A stretch of DNA of 64,000 nt from Tamarix chinensis. Taxonomy: Eukaryota; Streptophyta; Magnoliopsida; Caryophyllales; Tamaricaceae. A program made the translations under genes and the position numbers. The notes under the pieces are model-generated. The model was given only the letters and a program-made list of their open reading frames with translations. It ran no database searches and was not told the DNA's origin. The DNA is taken from the NCBI GenBank assembly GCA_030549775.1, contig CM060173.1:63802367-63866366 (forward strand), written 5' to 3'. Below, one piece after another: positions 1 through 11,559 of this stretch (position 1 is the stretch's first letter; each line of letters opens with the position of its first letter).

Positions 1-1845
1 GAGTGAGAATTCACTTATATAAAGGATGAGTATGGGTTTTCTAAAGGAGAGGAGAGATTTGGGGTGAAAGAGGGAGATTACTTATTGAGGAAGTAAAGTG
101 CTAGGGTTTGGGTGGCCAACTAGGGTTTTGTCGGTCACACGAGAACTAGGGAGATAAAGTAATACATTTGGGGAGTTTCCTAATAAAAATGAGGTGCGAG
201 ATAAAGAACAAAGTAATGTTTGGGTAAGTAAGAAAGAGTTGGGCCACATAGGTCCGACTAGGGTCTCCGAGGAGGAACCCTAGAGGGATGAGGACATACG
301 GAGTCGATATCTTATGTGTTGGGGTAGCCTATGTTCTTAGAGATCGCACCTTACTATATACCACTATGCCTAAGTCTACGGGGGATGAATGTCGGGTGTG
401 AGAAGAGGTACGGGTCTCAAAATATGGGACAAACCCTTGGAGGGGAAAGTAGTAGAGTATCAACCTCATGCATGTCAAGGGTGATGTGTGATTTAATAAG
501 ACACTGATAAGACATTAATCACATAAAGCGAAAGACGTCGAGCCGAGCCTGTGATCTGGTCCACCGGCTATAATAGTGGATCAGAGGCGTTTTGCCCTGT
601 GCGTTTATTTTTCGGTCCACCGGCTATAATAGTGGATCAGAGGCGTTCTGCCCTGTGCGTTATCTTCCGGTCCACCGGCTATAATAGTGGGGGATCTCGT
701 GCTCGACAAACCAAACGTATAAGTTAATCCATGGGAAAGATACTAAGTACTTAAAGCGAAACACCATGTGAGTCGGGGCTGTGATCCGGTCCACCGGCTA
801 TAATAGTGGATCAGAGGCGTTCTGCCCTATGCGTTATTTTCCGGTCCACCGGCTATAATAGTGGATCAGAGGCGTTTTGCCCTGTGCGTATATCTTCCGG
901 TCCACCGGCTATAATAGTGGGGCTCCCGCGCTCACATGGACTAATAAAGAATGCGTTGAATGAATCTGAATGAAGTAATCCACAGGGAAAATACTAAGTA
1001 CTTACAGCGAAACACCATGTAAGTCGGGGCTGTGATCCGGTCCACCGGCTATAATAGTGGATCAGAGGTGTTTTGCCCTGTGCGTTTATTTTTTGGTCCA
1101 GCGGCTATAATAGTGGATCAGAGGCGTTCTGCCCTGTGCGTTTACTTTCCCGTCCACCGGCTATAATAGTGGGGCTCCCGTACTTACATGAGTTATTAAA
1201 GAATATGTGTGAAATGGACATATTATTAACGAAGATAAAGAATAAGTCACCGAAAAGTACTCAGGCCTTATCTCGGGTGTTAACGCATGACTTATATGTT
1301 TGTGTTGTGTGTGCTATGTGATATGACTGTATGCTTGGCCTTAGCGCACCAGCGCCCTTACTCAGTATTGGACCCATACTGATACTACCTTGATTGAATG
1401 GGTCCTGTGATGATCCACCAATGGTGGGGAGCAGACCTCCTATGCTGGTTTGACAAATTACCAATTTGGGGTGGAAGGCTTGACTTGAGTGAGTAGGCGG
1501 TCCGGATATTGGTCCCTCAAGATCTGTTTATTTAGCTATATTTTGTACTACGCTTCTTGTTTTGAGACCATATTTTTAAGCTGTAATCTCAAACGATATT
1601 TTAACTGTTGTTGACTCGTGGTTTTCGTAAATGATCTATGTTAACTACGTACCTACGTTTTGATGATTCTTACTTAACGATTGTTTAGTTTAGCCTTAGC
1701 ACTTAGTATCGGAACGGTAGGAGTGAACCGGTATGGTACTAAGTGTGGCGGTAGTACCCCTAAATTCATGGTTTTAACTTGTATGCTTCCGCTAAACCTT
1801 TCGATTTAAACGAAATTTTTCAGTAGTGAATTTGGGGGTGTTACA
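1..1845 (+). mobile_element. 3' part of a long gypsy-type LTR (LTR D), left end outside window
   Basis: The sequence ends at 1834-1845 in GGGGGTGTTACA, the same kind of terminus as the Tekay 5' LTR ending at 57387. No primer-binding site follows, so this is a 3' LTR or a solo LTR, not a 5' LTR. It carries AGGGTTT-rich sequence at 60-300, the triple higher-order repeat at 541-1200, and then the CTCAGTATTGGACCCATACT segment whose reverse complement recurs in minus-strand LTR A near 5720. The left boundary and one target-site copy lie outside the window. ACCGC at 1846-1850 would be the right target-site copy if this is a complete insertion. Confidence 0.75.
541..1200 (+). repeat. Higher-order tandem repeat of CCGGCTATAATAGTGG boxes
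   Basis: Nine copies of a box close to GGTCCACCGGCTATAATAGT start near 558, 614, 669, 789, 842, 898, 1039, 1094 and 1150. Within a trio the copies are about 53-56 bp apart, separated by a GATCAGAGGCGTTYTGCCCT-type spacer. The three trios repeat every 230-250 bp. Trios two and three are preceded by a header (GATACTAAGTACTTAAAGCG, then AAACACCATG), the first trio by a more diverged version, and each trio is followed by a GGGGCTCCCGC-like tail. Related clusters lie in the LTRs at 6120-6480, 10740-11115, 56320-56770 and 63180-63640. Confidence 0.9.
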
Positions 1846-2221
1846 ACCGCCACCACCGTGCGCTGCCACCCTCATTCCACTCCTCTCCATCTAGGTAACC
1901 ATAAACACCTCAACTCCTACCCTCATTCTTTCTCTTATTTTCCTAGCACTTAACTTTCTCTCTTTTCTTCTCTTTTTCTGGCCCTTGCCACCACCGCTGC
2001 CGCCGTGCACCACCACTAGTGCTGCCTGTCACCACCAACCCAAGGTGGTACCCTAAATCCTCTCAACCCTTTTACCCTATTTATACAAGCTTTAATGATT
2101 TAATTTTATTATTTTCTAATTAATTTGAATATATTATTATCATTATTATTGTTGTTGTTATTATTATTATTATTTTGGGTGAAGGGCCAATGCCCTTATT
2201 TCTCATTCATTTCGAATTATG

Positions 2222-2279
<58 letters not shown>
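2222..2279. repeat. (ATT)n microsatellite
   Basis: This is an almost uninterrupted run of ATT units. Shorter TTA and TTG runs flank it at 2133-2175 and 2365-2411. Any open reading frame here is only the translation of the repeat. Confidence 0.95.
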
Positions 2280-2280
<1 letters not shown>

Positions 2281-2849
2281 GTTAAATCTTCAAACCTTAT
2301 ATTATCAACTTTTACAATATTACTATTATTTCTTATATCTTTAGCAAAATTAGTAATTAGTTAATGTTGTTGTTGTTGTTATTGTTGTTTCTATTATTAT
2401 TATTATTATTTTTTATCTAAAACCTAACCTTAGAATAAATAAGGAAATAATAGTATTTTTAGTAGGAAGGAACCTAATCTTTAGTTTTCCCTCTTATAGG
2501 TGAGACCAGTTAAATCCCTAAGGAGGCGTAGGAACATGTTTTAAGACTGGTGTCATATTAGGTAAGGGTGTAACTATGGCCATATGTATGTAATGTGTCT
2601 TATATGTCTTGTATGCCATGTACCATAATATGTGATGTACCTTATGTATATTGTTATAACTATTTTACATATGGTGCAACTTGAAGTTGAGGTACGATTA
2701 TGTGTTATCTTATGGCTTGTGTATCATATGTTTATGTTTTGATTGTGATGTGATATGATATGACCTTGTAATTCATGCATGCTAGGTTATGTAATATGAT
2801 GATATAGGATGAAATGATGTGGAGTTGACCTAAATGTTGCATGACCATA

Positions 2850-3015
2850 AATGGAGGAATCTAGGGTTTTGTATGGCAGAATCTAGGGTTTTGCATGGAG
2901 AAATCTAGGGTTTTGTATGAATGGATCTAGGGTTTGCATGGGAGAATCTAAGTACGTAGGGGGGAATCTAGGGCTTGCATGGGTGAATATAGGGTTTCAC
3001 ATAGGAGTTTTAGGG
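2850..3015 (+). repeat. Minisatellite of GGAATCTAGGGTTTTGCATG-like units
   Basis: About six or seven imperfect units of roughly 22-26 bp carry the core AATCTAGGGTTT followed by TGYATGG. More scattered AGGGTTT cores continue to 3240. The unit is not the plant telomere heptamer array: copies are spaced and variable. Confidence 0.75.
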
Positions 3016-3384
3016 TTTGCATGAAAAAGGTTTGAAGGGTTACATGGGATGTGTAAAGTCTACATAGGGGTAAAATTTATATATGGAAAGTTGATTTGGG
3101 GTGTGAGGAAGGTAATGGGTGTTTGAACACTTTAGAGGAAAAATAGTCTATGGAACAATATAAGGGTACATAGGAGACCGAGCTAGGGTTTGGTATGGCC
3201 AGCTAGGGTTTGGTGTGGCTACTTAGGGTTTCGTGGTCATACGTGTACTTGGTGAGTAAAGTGTGATGATGAGGGTGAAATCTATGGGTTGTGATGTGTG
3301 GAGTGCTAAAATTAGTTGGGTTGTGTGAAGTGGATTAGGATTGGCCACATAGGCCTAATTTAGGGTTTTTGAGGCTAGTTGGCT

Positions 3385-3621
3385 AGTTGTAGGTGTAGAT
3401 TTGGTCATGGGAAGAAAAGGAAAGGGATGGGGCACACGTGGGAGGAGGTTTGAGGCTAGTTGGGTAGGAAAAGGAAAGGAAAGAGAAGAGGAGAGAGAGG
3501 TGGTGGTAGGCTAGCAACACGGTGGTTGGGCCATTAGTATGGCATAGAGTTGCAGGTCGTCTACATCGTGTGGGAGGGAGAGGGAGAGAGAGGGGGAGAA
3601 GAAGAAGAAGAAGAAGAAGAA

Positions 3622-3652
<31 letters not shown>

Positions 3653-4304
3653 AAGAAGAAGAAGAAGAAGAAGAAGAAAGAAGAAGAAGAAGAAGAAGAA
3701 GAAGAAGAAGAAGAAGAAGAAGAAGAAGAAGAAGAAGAAGAAGAAGAAGAAGAAGGGGTGGGTAGGCTGGTATGGGAGAAAAAGTAAAGAAAGAAAAAAA
3801 GGAAGGGACCGGTGGGTGAGGGGAAAGAAACGACACAAGCTTGGGCCACACAGAGGGAGAAGAGAAGGAGGAGAGTTGGGATGCGAGGGGTGCAGGCCCA
3901 GACTGGGAAGAAGGGAGAAAGAAAAGAAAAGGAGGAAGGAGGAAAAGAGAAAAGAGAAAAAGGAAAAGGGAGGAGAAAGAGGAAAAGGAAAATAGGAAAA
4001 ATGGGTTGGTTAGGGTATTTAGAATATTTTGATATTTTAAAATATTTTAAAATAATAAAAATTACTAAAATAATAATTAAATTTCCTTTTTATATTAAGT
4101 TAGGATATTTTGGGTAATTTTTCCTAAATTATATTTAAATTTGCAAAATACTCTAATTTTTTCTAATTAAATTCTTTATTATTTTCCTCTTGATTTTTCC
4201 TTAAATATTCCCCCTTATTTTAATAAAATAATTTATTTAATTAATTTTCTTAATAAAGATATATTTTGATATAATTTCTTAAATTAGAGTTTTGGGGTAT
4301 TTCA
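3385..4304 (-). mobile_element. 5' start fragment of a minus-strand LTR (LTR C)
   Basis: Read on the minus strand this begins at 4304 with TGAAATACCCCAAAAC, a slightly mutated version of the gypsy LTR start TGTAATACCCC. About 300 bp of AT-rich sequence and then a pyrimidine-rich stretch follow, seen here as purine-rich GGAAAAGAGAAAAG on the plus strand. This is the normal order for the first part of these LTRs. The rest of the LTR is missing; it abuts plus-oriented LTR E near 3385. GTTAC at 4305-4309 may be the flanking target-site copy, but its partner was not found. Confidence 0.55.
3596..3754 (+). repeat. (GAA)n / (AAG)n microsatellite
   Basis: About 155 bp of nearly pure GAA units, with one ATAAG interruption near 3621 and one GAAAG phase change near 3678. 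Long purine-only tracts of this type can form triplex DNA. All open frames over it (poly-Ser, Leu, Phe, Arg or Lys) are repeat translations. Confidence 0.95.
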
Positions 4305-5190
4305 GTTACCTCTTAGAAGGAATTGTGATATAATCAATACGAGGAAGTGGTGTTGATATTATCTCTTTTAGGTTTGTTCAATATTTAATGCCAAGTTGGT
4401 TGTGTATTATAGTGTTATATGGTTATCTAATGTCTCTTGTTCTAGTTTTGTGTTTTTTTCTTGATGTTCCCCTTTTAGAACTTCAAGTGTCATAAAATTC
4501 TTTACTTATTATATTTAAATTTGTTCTATTTCACATTTTGTGGTTGATGGATTTTCCTTGACCTTAGAGTAGGTACTAATAACACTTAATTTTTTGTCTG
4601 AATTATTTTTGGCCTTAAATCTAGCATAGGTTGATTATTGGTCATACCCCTTATCATATTTGATACAGCATAATACCCTATATCTTATATAATTGCTTCC
4701 ACAAAAATAAAAATTTTAGTAAATTTAGGGTGTTGAAAAGAGGTTATTATTTGTGGTGCTTGATCCCTTCCATTAATTTAAATAAATGGAGGAAGAGGCA
4801 CAATTTGGTAGGGCTCTATGCTTTGGATTAGTTTTAATGATAGAAAATTGATATTTTTTGATGAATTGAGTTTACTAATGAAGAATGTACAAGATAATGG
4901 TGTTTAATCCTTTCAAATAGATTTGATGTATGTTAACTTTGGTGATAAAGAGTCCATAAATCATGTGTGTGTCTTTGTAACATCTCCAATTTTTAGAAAT
5001 TGATAATTTCATTTATGAAGGTAATGTGGAAGCATAACAAAACAAAACCTAGGATGCACCTCTACATTAAATATGGGAAAGGTATAACCATTACCTCACA
5101 ATTTATGGAAGGGAGAGAGAGGGAGGTTTACAAAATCTAAATACATAAGAGTTTAAATCATCAGAATGAACAATAGCATTCCAACATAGT
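4305..5190. other. Unassigned AT-rich spacer
   Basis: No open frame, repeat or transposon signature that I recognise. A stretch at about 4760-4990 keeps short open runs on the plus strand and may be decayed retroelement coding sequence, but no family motif is visible. The segment ends exactly where LTR B and LTR A begin. Confidence 0.4.
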
Positions 5191-5193
5191 TGT
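5189..5193. repeat. Target-site duplication GTTGT of LTR A (left copy)
   Basis: GTTGT here matches 10035-10039 exactly. Joining the two flanks re-creates the TGTAACACTCCC terminus of LTR B, which independently supports the boundary. Confidence 0.9.
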
Positions 5194-6119
5194 TGTAACA
5201 CTCCCAAAATTCAATCCTGAAATTTTTTTTTTAAAAGAAAATAGCGAAAGCTAAAATAGAATTTGGGGAATGTTACCGCCACATCTAGCACAAGATAAAT
5301 GTCTACCATCTATCTCATGCTAGATGCAAGGCTAAACCTATCAAACAAAATTTCAAACATCTATGCCGTGAGTATAAACTCCCACAAGGAGATATCCACA
5401 AGCAGATGGCAAGTGAATATTTTCACTGAATAAAATCATTACTGAATGAATCAGCAGAACCTGTGAAATAAATCCGAATTTTAAAAGCTTATCGGAGTAT
5501 AAGGAATTAAAAGTCAATTACAACACCCGTCAAATTTTAAATACACCACTTGAAACTTCCGAAAATAAATACAATCAAACAAGACAATTTCCGATGGATC
5601 AAATTCCGGATTGCCTACTCTCTCAAACCAAGCCTTGCACCCAATTACCATATTCGATCTCAAACATGCACAAGAGGTCTGCTCCCTACCATCAGTGGAT
5701 CATCACAAGACCCATTCAACCAAGGTAGTATCAGTACGGGTCCAATACTGAGTAAATCCCACTACCCTATCTTATGGGAGAGACGTAAACTATAACATCA
5801 AGTGCATATTGAATCATGGTGCATTACGTTGATATAATATTATGCATACTCAATACCCACATCATAAGTCTTACCATACACATATAATAACATGCGAAAC
5901 ATATGTAACATCCTATTTAAACATGTAAGTGTGGTATGACCGAAATATAAAGTAGCTCGTGCGCCTCAAGTAGGAATAATTCATATTATTGACAACTCAT
6001 TACATGGCCACAATCACATAAGCAGCATGTAGTAATATAGATAATGAAGGCCGGCTATGGTCCAGGTAAACTCCTTCTTTAGATCTCTAGTAAATATAAT
6101 CGATTCACAACATAGTCTT

Positions 6120-6480
6120 TATCAATCCATGTGAGTGCGGGAACCCCACTATTATAGCCGGTGGACCGGTCATGTAGGGAAAAACGCGCTTGGCCACTAT
6201 TATAGCCGATGGACTGGTCATGCAGGGTAAAATGCTCCTAGCCACTGTTATTCGCCGGTGGACCGGTCTGGCCCTGACTCACATGATGTTTCACTGTAAT
6301 TACTTTGTGTCTTCCCCATGTCTTATCGTTATTATGTTCGGTTTTTTGAGCATTGAATCCCCCACTATTATAGCCAGTGGACCAGTCATGCAGGGTAAAA
6401 CGCGCCTGGCTACTATTATAGCCAGTGGACCGGTCATGTAGGGCTGGTGGACCGGTTTGGGTCCGGCTCAACATCTTCCT
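6120..6480 (-). repeat. TATAATAGTGG box cluster in LTR A
   Basis: On the plus strand it reads CCACTATTATAGCCGGTGGACCGG-like. Boxes lie near 6149, 6195, 6241, 6362 and 6411, with a decayed one near 6443, so there are two trios. Between them lies the minus-strand header (TCACATGATGTTTCACTGTA on the plus strand near 6279). The cluster begins about 950 bp from the LTR 3' end at 5194. Confidence 0.85.
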
Positions 6481-7849
6481 CTTTAAGTGATTAGTGTCTT
6501 AACATATCTTATTTGAAAGTATTTTACCCTTGACATGCATGGCTAACTATATCCACACTTATCCTCCCAGGAGGGCCCGTCCCATATCTTGGGACTCTTA
6601 CGCCCCTTATCACACCTCGATATCCATTCCCCTTTACTCTTACACATAATGAAAACCAACTCCTAAAGGTGTAGGTTAAGGCCCAACACCTCGTGACATC
6701 AAACTCCACCCGCTATTAGCCACTAGGGTTTCCCTTGAAACCCTAATTGGACCTATGTGGCCCAACTTCCTCTTACATCACTACCATTAATTCATTTATC
6801 ATCAAACACCTCATCTCATTTAGGTTCAATCCCAAATCATATCACTTTACCCATTGATTTTGTAGGTGATCGAAAACCCTATTTGGCCACTCCAAACCCT
6901 AGCACATTTCTTCCCCCACAAGTAATCTCTCTACTTTTCACCTAACATTACTTACTTCCCATGGCACCCATACTCATCCCTCGTATATTAAATTTCCACT
7001 CTTAACCCATTACTCTACTCTTCCTTAATTGTTCTTACTTCCACATTTTCCCCCATTTTATCCTTTCACCCCACATCATATTATTAACATCCTAGCATGC
7101 ATGTCCTAGAGGGTCACGTCATAAAATATCATAAACACAATAGAACAATCATTACACACATGTCATAAGGAATTCATATAAGCATACCTCAACCCTAAGC
7201 TGCGTTACAAGTAATTAGTCATTAAAAACATAAAGTACACAGCATGGCATAACACATGGCACACAAGGCACATAACACACATATAATTGATCTTAGCCAC
7301 ATCCTTACGAAACACCCATAAGTGGAGGTATGTAGAGACTTACCTAAATCTAAAGCTAGCTAAGTGAGATAAGAGGGAGAGAGAGATCACTAGCTCGAGG
7401 ATCCATAATAAAGCTTTCCTAGATCACCGATAGAAATTGAAAACTAAGTTAGAAACTATCCTATCGATCAATAATTCAATTATTATAATTAAATCGACAC
7501 AAAGAGACACAAACAATTTTTATTGGAAAACGTCTCCAAAACCAAGGACACAAGAGCATAGCTCTATTAAGATTTAAGATTAAAAATAAATCAAAACGGA
7601 TTAATACACATATCACTTGGGACATTTCAAATTAATTTGGAAAGCCCGAGAAAAAATAATCGATTATAAGTTAATTTATCGAAAATGACTTATTCATTAG
7701 GTTTTACAACAAAATAGGTAAATTGACCATTTGCATAGAACCAAATCTAAACCAATTAGATTAAAACATAATTTATATGATTTAAACCCAAAGACAGAAA
7801 TCGATTAGATAAAAGACGCATACCAAAAATCAATTTTATAAAACCATCA

Positions 7850-8620
7850 TTGAAGATTAGGGTTTTTAATACCTAAACTACGAATTGACCAAATCACTTT
7901 GATTACCTCAAATTGATAGTTTTAAACATAATTAAACTAATTTTAGATAAATCTATATAATTAATTTCAACAAAACAATCTTCCTAGTAGCCAATTTAAG
8001 ACTATCCATTTTCAAAATTAGGGTTTTAAAGCTCACAACACAAACTCGGGTAATTCAAATTAATTAATTCAAATTAAAGGTATTAGAATGCATGTAATAC
8101 CATTTCAACTATTTCTATAAATTCAATTTTAGAAAAACAACAATACAAATGACCAATTTCATAATTTCACTTGAAATTTAGGGTTTTAGGCTCGAAAATA
8201 CAATTCGGTAAAATTCTATAAATTTAATCAAATTGAATGTTTAGAAATGCAATTAAATACATTTATAACATATCAAATACTCAACTGATCAAAACCAATA
8301 AAAGAAATACCCAATTTAGCACAATTAGGGTTTTTGAGCCCGGAACACAAATCCAATCAATTCTTGCTAAAATATATAAATCGACAGTTCGAAAATGTAA
8401 TTAAATATATTCTAATATAAATTATATAGTCAATTGAATAAAACAACTTGATTATACAATCCAATTTGGACTCGTAAGAGTTTTGACCTAAAAATTCAAT
8501 TCCGATTAATTTTGCATAAATTTATCAAATTGATGGTTCCAATATGAAATTAGATACATTTAAAAATATATTGTATAATCAATTTATGCAAAATCACCAA
8601 ATCGGGCGGATCTAAAAAAT
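7850..8620. repeat. Degenerate tandem array, about 150-165 bp unit
   Basis: Five diverged units each begin with an ATTAGGGTTTT-like core (near 7856, 8020, 8178, 8325 and 8475). Each then carries an AACACAAATYC segment, an AAATTGAATGTTT segment and an ATTAAATACATTT segment. Unit spacing of about 150-165 bp is close to nucleosomal and plant satellite lengths. The array is wholly inside LTR A. Confidence 0.65.
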
Positions 8621-9229
8621 TTGGGCATAACCTGGCCAAAAATCCAATTTTCCAAAATTCCAACATAACTATACAATTAACTTATCCAAATCAATCTCAT
8701 AGCACAAATATACATAACCAAACAATTAATTTAGCTTATCACAAGCCAAATCATTATCAATTAAATCAAATCAATATTAGGGTTTTTCGGAAATTTATAC
8801 CAGACTAAAATCAACAAATCGGAGCAAAGGAAGGCCAGAGAAGCTTTGCCGGAGGCTGGGAGTTGCTCGCTGGTGGTCAGCAATGCTTGTCATGGCCAGA
8901 CGGTGGAGCGAGCTGCGCTCCCCGCCACTGCACGCTGCTGCAACGGCTTCTTTGGCTGTTGTGTGCGGCTTTGGCTGCTGCTGTTGCATCGCCGGTGGTG
9001 GCATGTTGGCTGGCGAGGTGATAGCCGACGGTTGACGGAGTAGGGAGAAGGAGATGGCAGGGGTCGGACTACAGAATAGGGAACCGACGGAAGCAGGGAA
9101 AGAGAAAAGAAGGGAGAGAAGAGAGAAAAGAAAAAGAAGAGGGGGGGCACAGGTCGAGGGTTGTGTTTTTTTTTAATACAAGTACACATATAAAATAAAA
9201 TACTAAATGTTGAAGAATTATTATTGGAA

Positions 9230-9960
9230 GATTTTATCTAAAATTTATTAAACGAAAATTATTTCGTAAGGTTCCAAAAGCTTAAAATTAATAAAAGAAC
9301 TATATAAAGAATTTCGGAAATATTTTTGGAAGAATTTACCAACAAACGCAAATATGTATATTATTTACAAAAATACATTATAAGACCCCGAAATAATATT
9401 TTAAAAACATATAATAAAATATTTAAGTCAAATTCTAATAAACCGAGACTAATTTTAATAATTTCCGAAATCAGTTTTCCGCAAACTAAAAAGCGTAAAA
9501 CGGAAGAAAATTAATTTCGGAAAGAAATTCGTAAATAAGCTCCGAAAATATTTTTAATTTCAAACTTTCTGAAAATATTTACGATTTTCGGAAACAACGA
9601 AATTCAAAGTCGGAAATATTTTCTACGGATAAAATCATTAAAATAACTTTGATTATTTTAAACCAAAATTTCATAATTTAAATAATATATTTCGTTAACG
9701 AAATATAACTCCAAAATAAAGTTGTAATCATACGACGAAGTTATAATCGAGAACGAATCTAAAATATAAAAATCAAAATACGAGAAATAATGGGAATACA
9801 TATTTTTTAACCGAAAATCGAAATTATATGAATATAATAAAATCATAGTCGTGAAAAAATTTATCTAGAATGGTCCACAATGACAATGATTAATTAAATT
9901 CAAATTTGAATTCGAAATCGTCGATAAATCCATAAAACGAAATGAAATTAAAATAATTAA
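9230..9960. repeat. TTTCGGAAA / CGAAAT motif-rich zone near the LTR A start
   Basis: The palindromic core TTTCGGAAA and its relatives (TTTCCGAAA, CTCCGAAAA, TTCGGAAAT) recur many times in otherwise very AT-rich DNA, with CGAAA at nearly every step. The zone covers the first several hundred bases of the minus-strand LTR, where promoter and enhancer elements would be expected. It keeps far more CpG than surrounding elements. Confidence 0.6.
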
Positions 9961-10739
9961 GTGTTTACATCAAATTATGCTAATAAAATCATTAAGCTTA
10001 ATAAAATTAAATTTCAAAAATACAGGGTATTACAGTTGTAACACTCCCAAAATTTAATGCTGAAAATTTTTGTTTTATTTAAAATTTAGCGAAAGAAAAA
10101 ATAAAAAACCACTAATTTCAGAGATATTGCTACCACACTTAGTACTAGACCAGTTTTCTCCTACCGTTCCAGTACTAAGTGCTAAGACTAAAAGATCAAA
10201 GTAAAATTTTCTCGAAAAAAGACTTTATTTCAATCAGAGTAGCAGTATAAACACTTTATAGGAAAAACCCACTACTAGTAGATATAATAAAAAAGATCAT
10301 TACAATAAGGAGTAAATGGTAAAAGGAAAAACCTTGAATTATTTCCGTACAATCCTTACGCTCTTACCCAATGCCCACTTACTTAGTGCTTGCTACAGAC
10401 CAGCAAGGGGACACTATCCACTAAATAGGCAGGGGCCCACGAATGGAACCCTTGAATACTATAGTATGAAGTAACACTTTTCAACCAAACCGAAAAGAAG
10501 GCCCGCATGTAACACATAATACAAAAACTATATGAAATGATAACATACAAACTAATACGCAAAGTGATACCATATACAATGAGATATGCTTAACAAAAAA
10601 TCCATATACTTATGAAATTCATCACATACCTAGGCAGGGAAAAGCATTGGAGCCAAATCAGGTCATAGATCATAAAGTAAATCAATAATTTTTGGGCCTT
10701 AAACAATTAATTAATTATTATTCAACCATCATCTTTCAA

Positions 10740-11115
10740 TTTATATCCATGTGAGTGCGGAAACCCTACTATTATAGCCGCTAAAATGAAAACATATAAG
10801 ACAGAATGTACCTGACCACTATTATTTGCCGGTGGATCGGTCTCTAGGGCTCCTTGCACCTGGTCATTATTGTTCACCGATGGATTGATCTAGCCCCGAC
10901 TCACATGGTGTTCTACTATAAGTGATTAGTGTCTTCTCATAATTTATTAATATCAAATTTTTGGTTTATTGAGCTTAGGATCCCCCACTATTATAGCTGG
11001 TAGACCGGAAACATACAAGGCAGAACACACCTGACCACTATTATTCGCTGGTGGACAGGTCTCTAGGATATCTCATGCCTGGCCACTATTATTGCCGATG
11101 GATCAGCTTGGGCCC
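10740..11115 (-). repeat. TATAATAGTGG box cluster in LTR B
   Basis: Two trios of CCACTATTATTYGCCGGTGG-like boxes (plus-strand reading) lie near 10769, 10815 and 10863, and near 10985, 11035 and 11080. They are separated by a header-like segment ending AAGTGATTAGTGTCTT. Order and spacing match LTR A although the surrounding sequence is clearly diverged. The cluster lies about 700 bp from the LTR 3' end. Confidence 0.85.
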
Positions 11116-11559
11116 AGCTCAATACTCTTTCACTTTACATACTTAATACTTTATTCGTGTCTTATTCAAAGGTCCATTTATTTGATTCTAGGGAAGGGGA
11201 AAGGCCACAAATCTAGAGACACAAGATATATTGGCCATAGAATCAAGCATTTCATATCAAGAATCATGGTATACACAAAAACCTAACACGCACTTCAAAC
11301 ATATCCAACACACATTTCCATACACACTTACTTACCAGGCACCCCTTACATAATTATGGCATAACATGATATCACCCTCTTTAGTTATCCATCCGACCCT
11401 AGGTTATACCATGTTCTTATGATACTCTCTTGTGACACCTACTAACTGGTTAATTACCCTTATCTTATTATTCAATATTACTCATGTCTTACTAAGAACA
11501 CTTATTTAACCCCTCAACATGTTATATGAATGTTGCCACTTTACCCCCATCCTCCTTAC

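Larger units (their letters stand above)
1846..3384 (+). mobile_element. Fragment of a second plus-strand LTR (LTR E), host of LTR D
   Basis: The order of landmarks matches the early-to-middle part of the plus-strand LTRs at 20898 and 54745. First comes a pyrimidine-rich CCACCACC and CTCTTTTCTT stretch (1846-2060), then an ATT microsatellite, then a TATAGGTGAGACC-type segment near 2500, then ATGTATGT-rich sequence. Its last part (GGCCACATAGGCCTAATTTA near 3345) resembles 245-270 of LTR D. The usual LTR start is missing on the left, which fits interruption by LTR D. The right edge runs into sequence of opposite orientation near 3385, so the LTR is also broken there. No coding sequence is seen. 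Confidence 0.5.
5194..10034 (-). mobile_element. Solo LTR A (minus strand, 4.84 kb, TSD GTTGT)
   Basis: On the minus strand the LTR starts at 10034 with TGTAATACCCTGT and ends at 5194 with GGGAGTGTTACA. It is flanked by a perfect 5-bp duplication, GTTGT, at 5189-5193 and 10035-10039. No primer site, polypurine tract or gag-pol lies between, so this is a solo LTR left by recombination. From its start it contains a CGAAA/TTCGGAAA-rich zone (9230-9960), a pyrimidine-rich zone (about 8890-9170 on the minus strand), a tandem array (7850-8620) and the TATAATAGTGG cluster (6120-6480). It sits at the last bases of LTR B, so it is younger than B. Confidence 0.9.

Noticed and set aside
571..1165. TATAAT words resembling bacterial -10 boxes
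   Set aside because: Nuclear plant DNA; the word is part of a longer conserved LTR box and has no -35 partner or gene.
541..1200. Regular repeats with spacers, CRISPR-like in appearance
   Set aside because: The spacers are themselves repeated, the context is a plant LTR, and there are no cas genes.
2850..3240. AGGGTTT cores suggesting interstitial telomeric repeats
   Set aside because: Copies are separated by variable 15-20 bp and are not head-to-tail heptamers.
3383..3995. Several overlapping open frames of 96-157 codons
   Set aside because: They are translations of the GAA/AAG microsatellite and purine-rich LTR sequence (poly-Phe, Ser, Leu, Arg, Lys) with no domain.
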